DNA of 56,652 nucleotides from positions 1 through 56,652 of IMG/VR virus record IMGVR_UViG_3300042507_007364; one strand, given 5' to 3'. The notes under the pieces are model-generated. The model saw nothing but the letters and a program-made list of their open reading frames with translations. It was not told the DNA's origin and searched no databases. Below, piece after piece: positions 26,458 to 34,486 of this stretch. A program made the translations under genes and the position numbers. The first letter of the stretch is position 1; every line of letters starts with the position of its first letter. This DNA comes from a virus.

Positions 26458-27491
26458 TTTTTAACCTTCAAGTTGTTTTGTTGAATTTGAATATCAACCT
26501 GCACATCGGGCAGCTCATGTTCCTTTATTGCCCCCTTCGTCTCTAATTTCCTGTTTCTGCTTTGTATACTAGCGAGACCAAGAGGGGTATTCATTGATGA
26601 ATACACTTTTTGTGCGTCTTGGGGTGTTTGTGCAACTATAAATACTTCTTTTGCTGCTGCTATTTTTGGGTTTGTTGTAAATGCAGTCTTCTTTTTGTTT
26701 GTTTTGTTGTACTGTTCTTCAAACCACTTGTCTAGTGCCTCATCGTCGTCTATTACTGACCAATCTGGTCTTTCGTGACTTTCAAATACATTATCGTATA
26801 TGTTTGACCAGTAAGTCAAGTCTCTTTGCGACTTAGCCATGTCTGCAAGTGGTCTACCAAATAAATCGCCACCAGAATTACTATATGTTTTCCATATTGA
26901 TCTCCATGGCTCGGATCTAGCAATTTTTCGTATTTCTTTCTCTGAGTAGAAGTCTTTAAGGATTTCGCCAGTAAGGCAATTAATTAAATCTGCACTCATT
27001 TCTTCATCAAATTCTTTTTGGTCTTTCCACAAAAGCGCACCATTAAAGTATATTGAATATGGCAAAATAGAAGAGGCTTGATATTTTTTAAGTTGATAAT
27101 CTATGGTCTGCGTAAAGAAAGACATCTTTAATTCAAGAAGCTCTTTAAGCTTTGTCTCTGCCATTTTTTTTCTAGAGACAAGCATGTTTTTCTCTATAGT
27201 CTTGTACTCAAATTCTGGTAGTGATTTAGTTATTTCTCTTATTATTGTTTTTGTGTTTTCAAACTCTTTTTCTAGATCGTCACTCCAAAGGCCGTGCCTG
27301 TAGAGCAGCTCCTTTTCTTCTTCGCTAGATAAAAAACCGTCTTTCTTGAAGCGGTTTTCATTTATATTGGATGAGTTATAAATTCTTGAAGAAGTAATTA
27401 TTCCAGGCTGTCTAAATACGTATTGTTTGTCACCGCAATGAATACAAAATTCACCAGATATTATTGAGTAAACCAAGGAGTCGGATATCAC
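26454..27491 (-). CDS. Conserved-type tail assembly protein with N-terminal CxxC
   Basis: 345 residues from the GTG at 27,491; the open frame extends to 27,551 but those codons cross the terminator hairpin, so the later start is preferred. TATACT lies 6 nt before this GTG. The N-terminal FCIHCGD is a lone CxxC. The block EPWRSIWKTY ... LFGRPLADM ... QRDLTYWSNIYDNVFES ... VIDDDEALDKWFEEQ (residues 210-290) recurs in my memory of proteins of other long-tailed phages, usually beside the tail tube gene. Role likely in tail assembly; biochemical function unknown. Confidence 0.55.
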   Translation of the reverse strand: MISDSLVYSIISGEFCIHCGDKQYVFRQPGIITSSRIYNSSNINENRFKKDGFLSSEEEKELLYRHGLWSDDLEKEFENTKTIIREITKSLPEFEYKTIEKNMLVSRKKMAETKLKELLELKMSFFTQTIDYQLKKYQASSILPYSIYFNGALLWKDQKEFDEEMSADLINCLTGEILKDFYSEKEIRKIARSEPWRSIWKTYSNSGGDLFGRPLADMAKSQRDLTYWSNIYDNVFESHERPDWSVIDDDEALDKWFEEQYNKTNKKKTAFTTNPKIAAAKEVFIVAQTPQDAQKVYSSMNTPLGLASIQSRNRKLETKGAIKEHELPDVQVDIQIQQNNLKVKK

Positions 27492-27497
27492 TAGTAT

Positions 27498-27503
27498 AGT
27501 ATA
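27498..27503 (-). promoter_or_regulatory. TATACT element before gene 26,454-27,491
   Basis: TATACT ends 6 nt before the GTG and directly follows the T-run of the upstream terminator; no ribosome site. Leaderless class, without the GTG prefix. Confidence 0.45.
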
Positions 27504-27504
27504 G

Positions 27505-27530
27505 AAAAAACCCGGCCTTTCGGTCGGGTC
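27505..27530 (-). terminator. Intrinsic terminator after tail tube gene
   Basis: Minus-strand stem CCCGACC / GGCCGGG (7 bp, one G-T pair) with a GAAA loop, followed directly by TTTTTT. It lies 24 nt past the tail tube stop and just before the promoter-like TATACT of the next gene, so it separates a highly expressed tail tube mRNA from the chaperone genes. Confidence 0.88.
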
Positions 27531-27553
27531 TTTCTTTAGGACTAAAACCAAGA

Positions 27554-28711
27554 TTAGGTTGGTGGGCCAGAGAACGTACCTGCCACGCCAACGTTTGCTC
27601 CACCGGTCGAAAGAAGCTGGCCTGTAATTGCTGCGCCAGCAATGTCTTTGGGGTCTCTAATGTAGAGTGTGTTGTAGCTAGTGTAGGTATAAGTTGTTGT
27701 TCTATTACCACCACCAGTGTCGCCACCAGTATCAGAAACTGAGGTAAGCTTATTCTTAAGACCCATATCAAAAAGAGTGCCGTCATTGAGACCAATGATA
27801 ATTGGCTCGTTTGTCAAGTTTGCGGTGTTATCTAGCGCAGATACCTTATCGCCAGCGCGGTTGATAATTTCAAAGGTTGTAGTTACTTCAACTGGGAAGT
27901 CAATGTAACGCGCATATGGAGCACGACGACCGAGCTGGAAGATCTCTGGGCGACCAAAGTCTGTAGAAATCTGTATGGACTGTATTCTTGGCAAGTATCC
28001 ACCGTCTTCACCAGTTGCGCTTTGGCCAGAAGCTGGTAGTGTTCCAGTCGCTGCTGCTATTGGTCTTACACCAGCAAGACTTCGTGGAAGAATTGATCCA
28101 GTTGGGTTCCAGTTGTATCTTCTGCGAACTCCAGTGGAGTCGATATCAGTGCCAAAGTTGTTTGGATTGAAAAATCCGGTTGCTGCCCCACCAGATACAC
28201 CTGTTCCGTATACCCAAAGCTTGTTGTTTCCTACGAATGTAACGCTGTGAGTAAAGTTTCCGTCAACGGGCATATTAAAGTTGATGGAGTTTACGTACAT
28301 GCCGCTCATGATGCATGTTCCGCTTGGTGGGCCGCCATAAGCTGTGCCAGTTCCCATTACAGTAACTGTGTCTTCCCAGAAACCAACGGCGATGTTGCAC
28401 TGCTCGTTAGAGAAGCGGCCAACTAGAGTGCCGGTTGTCGCACCCTGTGTTCCAAGAGAGGAAAGCAGGGTTGCTCCGCAAAGAACCTGCTCCATAGTGC
28501 ACTCTACTGATGGAAGATTTTCTGGTTGATCAAAAAGCTCGAGTTCACCAAGCTGGAATACGGTATCTAGGTTAAAGCTTGTGTCTATACCAACACTTTG
28601 AAGGCCGCTTACAGGAATCCAGCCAGTTGTATAGCCAACTGTGCCAGCTGTAGTATTTTTTGCAATACCAACCCCGTATGCTGCGTAATATAGTCTTTTG
28701 TTGTCAGCCAT
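27554..28711 (-). CDS. Major tail tube protein
   Basis: 385 residues, beta-rich and Gly/Thr-rich, with no sheath-like features. SVGIDTSFNLDTVFQLGELEL (residues 38-58), VECTMEQVLCG and a later VEVTTTFEI look like the strands of a tail tube fold. It lies between connector genes and chaperones, is followed at once by a strong terminator, and is preceded by GTGTAT (24 nt) and GGAGA. Together these point to an abundant tube subunit. No sheath gene is adjacent, supporting a non-contractile tail. Confidence 0.75.
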   Translation of the reverse strand: MADNKRLYYAAYGVGIAKNTTAGTVGYTTGWIPVSGLQSVGIDTSFNLDTVFQLGELELFDQPENLPSVECTMEQVLCGATLLSSLGTQGATTGTLVGRFSNEQCNIAVGFWEDTVTVMGTGTAYGGPPSGTCIMSGMYVNSINFNMPVDGNFTHSVTFVGNNKLWVYGTGVSGGAATGFFNPNNFGTDIDSTGVRRRYNWNPTGSILPRSLAGVRPIAAATGTLPASGQSATGEDGGYLPRIQSIQISTDFGRPEIFQLGRRAPYARYIDFPVEVTTTFEIINRAGDKVSALDNTANLTNEPIIIGLNDGTLFDMGLKNKLTSVSDTGGDTGGGNRTTTYTYTSYNTLYIRDPKDIAGAAITGQLLSTGGANVGVAGTFSGPPT

Positions 28712-28735
28712 TTAAGTTTTAGTCTCCGTTTGATA

Positions 28736-28741
28736 ATACAC
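28736..28741 (-). promoter_or_regulatory. GTGTAT element of tail tube gene, 24 nt spacer
   Basis: GTGTATTAT followed by GGAGA and ATG (SD class). Confidence 0.6.
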
Positions 28742-28743
28742 AA

Positions 28744-29682
28744 TTAAGTAACTATTTCAAAATCAAACACAACAGTAGATTTGTAAATAGGAAGAGCGGT
28801 ATAACCCTCTATTTCAGTTGGATTATAATCAAATCTTCCAGTTTTCCATGGATACAGTGCGTACATTTGATCAGCACTTATTCTATTTTCAACTTGACCC
28901 TTGTGATCAAGAGGGTATTTTCTGTTTTCTATTGCTTTATTTACGTCAAACATCTTTGTGCCCTGTCCAGCTAGGGCTAGTGTTGCATCAACAATAGTGT
29001 CGTGAAGACCGGGGTCTTCAGAAACAATATCAAGAGAAATGCTGAAGTTTTGCAGTTTATTTATGTCACCAAGCTGGAAAGGATCCCCGTTTGATTGCGA
29101 GACATCTATAAATACAGCTGGCATAAAAGATCTAAGCTCGTTTGGAACAGAATCAACACCCGATCCTGGAGTATAATTTTCAAATCTCTTTAGGTGTTCT
29201 GTGAACAGCATCTTATACTGACTAGACTTTGTTGGATATACAAATATTGCCCTTTCAGATCTATTGCAGTAGATTACGTTTCCACTTTCTGTAAGTGCGT
29301 TAGCAAAAACTATACCGCCTCTTGCGTAATCAACATAATACTGATAAGTTCCTGTGGTTCCTGTGGGGTAAAAAACATCATTAATAAATATACCGCTTAC
29401 TTGTATAGGGTTTACGCCACCGGTATAAGTTGGAGAAGCGTTTTCCCAAACCCAATCGGAGCTTAGTCCCTGCCAAAATTTAAATCCAGAAGAGTTGTGA
29501 AGCTCAGGTCTGTACGATGGCTTTAAAACAGCCATTTCACTGCCATCAAAAGATTTTGTTCCAGACTCTATATTGTAATAAGCACCAATGTTTATAAAAG
29601 CCTCACGTAATCTCCATGTAAGATTTTCTCGTATCTGTGCACGATTACTGTATTGGCCGAGATATGTTAAGTTTCTAAACAT
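28744..29682 (-). CDS. Tail terminator or completion-type protein
   Basis: 312 residues. Beta-rich; GGVNPIQVSGIFINDVFYPTG and YYVDYARGGIVFAN in the middle, and near the end KYPLDHKGQVENRISADQMY, a segment resembling one I have seen next to tail tube genes. It overlaps the upstream gene's stop (TAATG) and ends just before the tube gene's promoter element. Gene order (connector, this gene, tube) suggests a neck or tail terminator function. Not proven by motif. Confidence 0.5.
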   Translation of the reverse strand: MFRNLTYLGQYSNRAQIRENLTWRLREAFINIGAYYNIESGTKSFDGSEMAVLKPSYRPELHNSSGFKFWQGLSSDWVWENASPTYTGGVNPIQVSGIFINDVFYPTGTTGTYQYYVDYARGGIVFANALTESGNVIYCNRSERAIFVYPTKSSQYKMLFTEHLKRFENYTPGSGVDSVPNELRSFMPAVFIDVSQSNGDPFQLGDINKLQNFSISLDIVSEDPGLHDTIVDATLALAGQGTKMFDVNKAIENRKYPLDHKGQVENRISADQMYALYPWKTGRFDYNPTEIEGYTALPIYKSTVVFDFEIVT

Positions 29683-30665
29683 TAAATTCTCAAGCCCCCT
29701 ATCTGACTAACTATCTTTAAAAGATCCTGTATTGGTTTACCCATAAATGTTTTTTCTCCCCTTTGCGCAGCTTCTACTATTTTCTCTGCAAGCTCCCTTG
29801 CTGAAGCCTTAGCCTCTGGGCTGGCTTCTTTTGATGCTCTTTGGGAGATTGGGCCAGCGCGACCTTCTGAAATCTCTCCCTTTTTATAGGCTCCGTATTT
29901 TAGCACTTGCTCGCGTAAAGCAACACGAAAATAATCACGAGCATCATCATTAATTGTTCTAATAAACTCTTTATCGATATCTACGTCTTTTTTTCTTTTT
30001 ACCCAAGACTTTATAGAAAAAGAACCACCAAAAAGCATTGTGTGCGTTCCGCTCCTAGAGCGCTTTGCTATATTTGCCTTGATTGTGTCTTTAAGCGGTT
30101 CTAGTTTCGGATTTAGTTTTTCATTTCCGTTTACACCAGGCCAAACACTAAAGCCCTGAATGTTACCAGTTGATGGCCTTAATAGCCACTCAAACCAATT
30201 AATTTTTTGTGAAGTTGATTTTTTAACCTTTGTGTCTGAATACGGGTTTAAGAATGTTTTTTTCGAGATGTAAAATATAGAAGACGCTATCTTGTCGAGA
30301 TCTGTTTGGTTTTTGAATCTTACTGTGCCATCTGATCCGTTTTGGTTTATTTCGACTTTAAAAAAGGCTCTAGATCTTTTAAAGATCAAATCTTCAATCT
30401 TAGTATCTTTTCTCAAACCAAGAGCACCTCTAAGCTCTAAGTCAGTCATTGCTTGTTTTATATTTGGGTCATTAATAACGTGTTGACGAAATCTATCTGC
30501 TAAAAACGCAGCTGTTTTCTTTGCGGCTACACTAACTGCCCTCTTCATCAATCTTGATATTGCACCAAGGCCCTTTAAGTCTTTTTCGAGCTGCTTGATT
30601 GCAGAAGAGTACTCAGTTTGATCAAGTATTAGAAATGTAGTGCTGACTTTGGCGGGTTTAGCCAT
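29682..30665 (-). CDS. Neck / tail completion protein
   Basis: 327 residues starting at the ATG at 30,665 with GGAGA upstream; a longer frame to 30,716 is inside the preceding gene. N-terminal helices (SAIKQLEKDLKGLGAISRLMKRAVSVAAKKTA) followed by strands and a NWFEWLLRPS block resemble HK97 gp10-type neck proteins with an insertion. The Lys/Arg-rich, Ala-rich C-terminal tail is unusual. Overlaps both neighbours. Confidence 0.5.
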   Translation of the reverse strand: MAKPAKVSTTFLILDQTEYSSAIKQLEKDLKGLGAISRLMKRAVSVAAKKTAAFLADRFRQHVINDPNIKQAMTDLELRGALGLRKDTKIEDLIFKRSRAFFKVEINQNGSDGTVRFKNQTDLDKIASSIFYISKKTFLNPYSDTKVKKSTSQKINWFEWLLRPSTGNIQGFSVWPGVNGNEKLNPKLEPLKDTIKANIAKRSRSGTHTMLFGGSFSIKSWVKRKKDVDIDKEFIRTINDDARDYFRVALREQVLKYGAYKKGEISEGRAGPISQRASKEASPEAKASARELAEKIVEAAQRGEKTFMGKPIQDLLKIVSQIGGLRI

Positions 30666-31188
30666 TTGATGTCTCCACCCAGTATGTCTTAACTTGATGA
30701 TATCCACCAAGGCCATACGGGACAGGAGCCATAATTAGTTTTACTTTTATTTCTCTGCCCTTAAAAGAGGCGTCAAATACAGCGTCTGTGCACCTTAGTA
30801 GGTCTGGGGAATACTCTTTTGCGCATATCATTTTCCAGACGTTTTCAGATATGCCAGCTGCTGGATTTAGCTCTTTAAACTCTTTGTTGGCTCCATAAAC
30901 TCTAGCGGTTATTGTTTTTGTGTTTTCCTGTATCTTCAAACCAGTTGGAGAAACAGGAAGGTTGGCTAAACCAATACCAGGCACAAGTCTTGGGTTCGAT
31001 CTTCCACCAAAGGACGGCATGTAGGCTTCTTTTTTGCCAATGGGATCTTGTGAAACAGCTGGCGTGGCCTCAACCGCATGTGCAAAAATAAGCTTGCAAG
31101 AAAGACCAAAGCTGTCAGTCAAGTCAGTTGCTATACTGCGCCATTCTGATTTTATTGCGCTTAATTCTGAGCTTGACAGGGTTCCCAT
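30658..31188 (-). CDS. Head closure-like connector protein
   Basis: 176 residues; AGGAG lies 5 nt before the ATG. The N-terminal helix (LSAIKSEWRSIATDLTDSF) is followed by a predominantly beta body. Its size and position (after the adaptor, before the neck protein) fit a stopper or head-closure protein that holds DNA in the capsid until the tail docks. No decisive motif. Confidence 0.48.
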   Translation of the reverse strand: MGTLSSSELSAIKSEWRSIATDLTDSFGLSCKLIFAHAVEATPAVSQDPIGKKEAYMPSFGGRSNPRLVPGIGLANLPVSPTGLKIQENTKTITARVYGANKEFKELNPAAGISENVWKMICAKEYSPDLLRCTDAVFDASFKGREIKVKLIMAPVPYGLGGYHQVKTYWVETSNG

Positions 31189-31190
31189 TT

Positions 31191-31718
31191 TTATCTCCTA
31201 TGAACTGTTGGCCAGTAGAAATCGACGCTTGTTTGACCAATATTTGCGCTTTCGTATGCGCCAAATATAGCCTTGAGTGTTGCTCTGTTTCCTCTTTCCC
31301 AAGCCCATCGTGCCTTTTCGTAATTTTCAAGATAAAATTTGTACGAATCGCCACGAACTTTTAACGCAGCAGTTCCATCATAAGAAGTAACGTCATCACG
31401 AATTTTTACACCGTATTTGGCAGCGTCTCTTCTTACTTCAGACATTGCAAGAATTGCGCCTGCCTTAAAAACAAAAAGCGCTGGAATGCCAGGATCTACA
31501 TCACCGCTAATTATTGGATCTGGTGATATTGTATTGTTTGCTGTATCTATAGTAAAAGTGTTGTTTATTAGCTGGACTTCTGTGACTACGGCTGCTGCAG
31601 CGAGAGTAATAAAACTTTCAAGTATTGCGTCAGTGTATCGCTGTGGCGAATCTAAGTCGCCTATATAATAGCGCAATCTTTCTGGCAAAACGTCTGTCCA
31701 GCTGTTTACTGTTGGCAT
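31191..31718 (-). CDS. Head-tail connector (adaptor, gp6/gp15-like)
   Basis: 175 residues, mainly helical. The start (LPERLRYYIGDLDSPQRYTDAILESFITLAAAAV) and the middle (FVFKAGAILAMSEVRRDAAKYGVKIRDDVTSYD) show the helix pattern of adaptor proteins that sit under the portal, including the usual R-D-D-V/x-SYD turn. It starts immediately after the upstream stop (TAAAAAATG), with no clear ribosome site. Confidence 0.65.
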   Translation of the reverse strand: MPTVNSWTDVLPERLRYYIGDLDSPQRYTDAILESFITLAAAAVVTEVQLINNTFTIDTANNTISPDPIISGDVDPGIPALFVFKAGAILAMSEVRRDAAKYGVKIRDDVTSYDGTAALKVRGDSYKFYLENYEKARWAWERGNRATLKAIFGAYESANIGQTSVDFYWPTVHRR

Positions 31719-31721
31719 TTT

Positions 31722-32204
31722 TTAGACCCAGTGATCTTTTGGATATGTTTGTACGTAAATGACTTGACCAGCACCAGAGTCGCCAGATACTGTTTTTGCC
31801 CAAGCATTTCTTACGGTTCCTATATTTTGACCACCGAACTGTATGCTGTCACCAGAACCAAGAGGAAAGCCAGGCTCAGAGGACCAGCTGCCAGAAAATG
31901 GTATGTTGTAACCAACACGAATTGCTGTTGGTCCTGGGTTGTATATTAGAACCGACTCAACCGGCTCTCCGTGATGGCCGCTTTCTGAAGCAAAAATGTA
32001 TCTTCCGGTTGAATCTATTGATGGCCAGCCTGTTGCGAATGGCTTGATTGTTTTATCGTAGACAAACTGGTTAGCTACTATATTTTCTGAAACAAGACCT
32101 ATTATACCATAAGTAATACTCTGCTGAACAGTTGGATTTTGATAAACAATAGCGCGATTTGTTACACCGCTAACATTGCTTGGGTTTGTTGGGGCTAATG
32201 GCAT
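31722..32204 (-). CDS. Small virion protein, possibly decoration or neck
   Basis: 160 residues, beta-rich (ESVLIYNPGPTAIRVGYNI, GDSIQFGG), no Cys, no membrane segment. It begins its own transcript: GTGTAT lies 17 nt upstream, then GAGGA. A terminator separates it from the capsid gene before it. High expression is likely. No family recognised; a small beta-sandwich decoration or tail-neck protein is a guess from size and context. Confidence 0.5.
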   Translation of the reverse strand: MPLAPTNPSNVSGVTNRAIVYQNPTVQQSITYGIIGLVSENIVANQFVYDKTIKPFATGWPSIDSTGRYIFASESGHHGEPVESVLIYNPGPTAIRVGYNIPFSGSWSSEPGFPLGSGDSIQFGGQNIGTVRNAWAKTVSGDSGAGQVIYVQTYPKDHWV

Positions 32205-32221
32205 TTTTTCCTCTATTTTAG

Positions 32222-32227
32222 ATACAC
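32222..32227 (-). promoter_or_regulatory. GTGTAT element before gene 31,722-32,204, 17 nt spacer
   Basis: Lies directly after the capsid terminator; GAGGA follows (SD class). Confidence 0.62.
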
Positions 32228-32230
32228 AAA

Positions 32231-32260
32231 TAAAAATCCCGCCCCAAACGGAGCGGGATT
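32231..32260 (-). terminator. Intrinsic terminator after major capsid gene
   Basis: Minus-strand AATCCCGC pairs with GCGGGATT (8 bp), followed by TTTTTAT. It lies about 25 nt after the capsid stop and directly before the GTGTAT element of the next gene, isolating the capsid transcript. Confidence 0.88.
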
Positions 32261-32283
32261 CTTAGTATTTGCGTTACTGTAAA

Positions 32284-33348
32284 TCAGAAGGAACCAGCGA
32301 GGATGTATCTGACGTCTAGGCAAGCCCATCCGCCTTCCATCGATCCGTAGAAGCCAACGAGACCGTGTCTGTGGAGATTCTCATCTTCAGTGATCTCAAT
32401 CTTCTGAGATACTGGGTGGATGAAAGACTTGTCTGGCTGAGTTAGGTCAAGACCGATTACAAGCTCTTCGTCGGAAGCAGCGAGTGAGCCGCTTAGTACG
32501 CCTGTGTAGTAGAGCTGATACTCTTGACCAACACCAAGCTCATCAAGGTCGTGGAAGTTTACGCCGTACATACCACGGACAGCGCCTTCTTCACTTCTTT
32601 GAATTGAGGTTCTGATGTCATCAGAGACTAAGCCTAGACCCCACGCGCTCATGTCTTCAAATGCCTCTGGGGACATGTAAAGATCGGTGAGCTTGCGACG
32701 ATTGGTGCTAGTGGAGTTACCGCCACCGTTTCTACGAACGATGGTCTTCATGAGGCTAACGAGCTTTGGTGTGAAAGAACCAGCTGGTGCGTCAGCATCA
32801 TAAGCAGCGATACCACGACCGTAGGCTGCAGCGAGAAGTGTCTGCCAACCGTCGTCGTTGTTCTTCTTTACGAAGGACATGTTGAGAACTTCGATCATTC
32901 TACGAAGAACGTCGAATCTAGCGTTCTTGAGGAATTTTCTTGTGCAATCAATTGAGCTGCCTATCATGTAGGTGTTCAATTGAATGTAGTCAGCCTCAAC
33001 TCTACGCATTGGTATCTTACCGTGATCTGGGATAACGTAGGCAACGTGATCCTTTTCAGTGCCTGGGGCAAGGAGATCAAGAGGAATGCGAAGGTCATTG
33101 GTTGTGCTGAAGTCTTCGGTTACGAAGATATCAGAAACAACGTCACCCTTGAGCACGCCTTCTCTGATTGGGCCTTCAACGGCCTCAGAGTAGTTGAACT
33201 CGTTTAGTGCGGAAGCAATGCCTTTTGCAATTTGAGCCTGCGCTCTCATGGAGACCGCTTTGTCATTACTGCCAGCATCGGAAAGCAGCTGCTTTGCTGC
33301 GTCGGTTAATTCTTGTGTTTCTACGCTGTCTTTGATTTCGTTGTTCAT
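32284..33348 (-). CDS. Major capsid protein
   Basis: 354 residues. The N-terminal helical arm (residues 1-45) is followed by an HK97-type body with FVTEDFSTTNDLRIPLDLL, a long central helix RFDVLRRMIEVLNMSFV near residue 150, and DLYMSPEAFEDM near 220, a common capsid pattern. The codons are visibly richer in C and G at third positions than in neighbouring tail genes, suggesting selection for expression. It sits after protease/scaffold and decoration genes and before a strong terminator. AATAGG precedes the ATG. Confidence 0.85.
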   Translation of the reverse strand: MNNEIKDSVETQELTDAAKQLLSDAGSNDKAVSMRAQAQIAKGIASALNEFNYSEAVEGPIREGVLKGDVVSDIFVTEDFSTTNDLRIPLDLLAPGTEKDHVAYVIPDHGKIPMRRVEADYIQLNTYMIGSSIDCTRKFLKNARFDVLRRMIEVLNMSFVKKNNDDGWQTLLAAAYGRGIAAYDADAPAGSFTPKLVSLMKTIVRRNGGGNSTSTNRRKLTDLYMSPEAFEDMSAWGLGLVSDDIRTSIQRSEEGAVRGMYGVNFHDLDELGVGQEYQLYYTGVLSGSLAASDEELVIGLDLTQPDKSFIHPVSQKIEITEDENLHRHGLVGFYGSMEGGWACLDVRYILAGSF

Positions 33349-33390
33349 TTTATACCTATTTCTTTTGTTTTTATTCAGCTTTTAACTCAA

Positions 33391-33942
33391 TCATAGATCA
33401 ACGTAAACCTTGGCGTAACCGTCCTCGTCAACCTTGGAGAGGAACTTACCGATTACGTAAGAGCCAGAAGCGCTGTTAAGCATTGAGCGTGAAAGCGCGT
33501 CGCCAGCTCCAGGAGCCATATGGAGAGTACCAGATGCAACGCTAGTAATGAAGCCGCTTGGCCCAGTGAAAGCTGGGGCGCCAGGAACTACAGTTACGCT
33601 GTTTGCGCCCATAGTAGTTACGACTCTGTTGGTGACTACATAGCCCTTCTTAAGGACTGTAATCTTGTCACCTACCTGAACCTCGCTCTTGTATGGGTTG
33701 AGGATCTGTCTGGTAAGGTCGATGTTTACTACGTCGTTTAGAAGAATGCCTAGCGGACGAACGCCTGTCGCGTTTAGGCCGTACCAAACTTGGTTAGCGG
33801 CTTGGTCCATAGCGGCACCAGAAGCAACGGTTGAGCCAGTTGCGCTGACCCAGCCGCCACGCTCGCTACCATAACCAATACCAGTAGCCCAGAAATAAGA
33901 GATGTCTACGTCGAGTTCGTTTCTATCAGGTTTTAATGCCAT
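33391..33942 (-). CDS. Capsid decoration / head-stabilising protein
   Basis: 183 residues, beta-rich. ATGIGYGSERGGWV, GVRPLGILLNDVVNIDLTRQ and VQVGDKITVLKKGYVVTN suggest a small SH3- or OB-like barrel, common among capsid decoration proteins encoded beside the capsid gene. GC3 is raised as in the capsid gene. GTGTAT lies 20 nt upstream, followed by AAGGG. Its transcript probably continues into the capsid gene, which lacks its own element. Confidence 0.62.
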   Translation of the reverse strand: MALKPDRNELDVDISYFWATGIGYGSERGGWVSATGSTVASGAAMDQAANQVWYGLNATGVRPLGILLNDVVNIDLTRQILNPYKSEVQVGDKITVLKKGYVVTNRVVTTMGANSVTVVPGAPAFTGPSGFITSVASGTLHMAPGAGDALSRSMLNSASGSYVIGKFLSKVDEDGYAKVYVDL

Positions 33943-33962
33943 TTTTTTACCCTTGTTATGTT

Positions 33963-33968
33963 ATACAC
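33963..33968 (-). promoter_or_regulatory. GTGTAT element of decoration/capsid operon, 20 nt spacer
   Basis: GTGTATAAC then AAGGG then ATG (SD class). Likely drives decoration and capsid genes. Confidence 0.62.
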
Positions 33969-33988
33969 AAATTAAAAATTTGCTTTAA

Positions 33989-34486
33989 TTATTTTCTACG
34001 TAGCGCATGAGCTATGAGATTTTTCGCCACGTCGGCCTTGTTTTCACGCTTGGTCGCTACTACAAAATTCGGAGTTTGGGACTGTTGTTTCTTTGCTGCC
34101 GCAATTGCCTGTGAAGCCTTTGCGACGATTTCTTGCTCTGTGATTACCTTTTCAATCTTGTTGCTTACTTTGCTTACAGCCTTTCTTAGCTCAGCAAACG
34201 CCTCTTCTGACATGGCCTTAAGCTCTGGAAGGTCTTCTTCTGTGTAGCTTTCACCAACCATCTCTCGCATTTCGGCAAGTCTGTCAGCGCCTACTTTGTT
34301 TTCGTAGGCTTGATCAATAAGTTGTTCTGCTTGTGTCTTGAAGTCTTCTAGTTCTTCTAGACGGGCAAGCTTAAGGTTCATGTTTTCAATATGAGTTGTA
34401 GCCAAAGCAATTGCTTGTTCGGCGTAAACTAATTGTTCTTTAAGATCAAGAACCTCGTTATCGTTTTTTGTATTAGTGTCTGACAT
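33989..34486 (-). CDS. Nested scaffold protein, in-frame internal start
   Basis: 165 residues identical to the C-terminus of the protease fusion, starting at an internal ATG (MSDTNTKNDNEVLDLKEQ). The start is preceded by GAGGA at good distance and by GTGTAT 18 nt upstream, the same arrangement as at independent late genes. The protein is almost entirely coiled coil (LDLKEQLVYAEQAIAL onwards) and ends in a basic tail (AHALRRK), as scaffolds that bind capsid protein do. Lambda C/Nu3 is the precedent for a scaffold nested in a protease gene. Confidence 0.75.
   Translation of the reverse strand: MSDTNTKNDNEVLDLKEQLVYAEQAIALATTHIENMNLKLARLEELEDFKTQAEQLIDQAYENKVGADRLAEMREMVGESYTEEDLPELKAMSEEAFAELRKAVSKVSNKIEKVITEQEIVAKASQAIAAAKKQQSQTPNFVVATKRENKADVAKNLIAHALRRK

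Noticed and set aside
28744-30665. Tail sheath gene
   Set aside because: Neither gene has the size or order expected of a sheath; no baseplate wedge or lysozyme-spike genes are seen.
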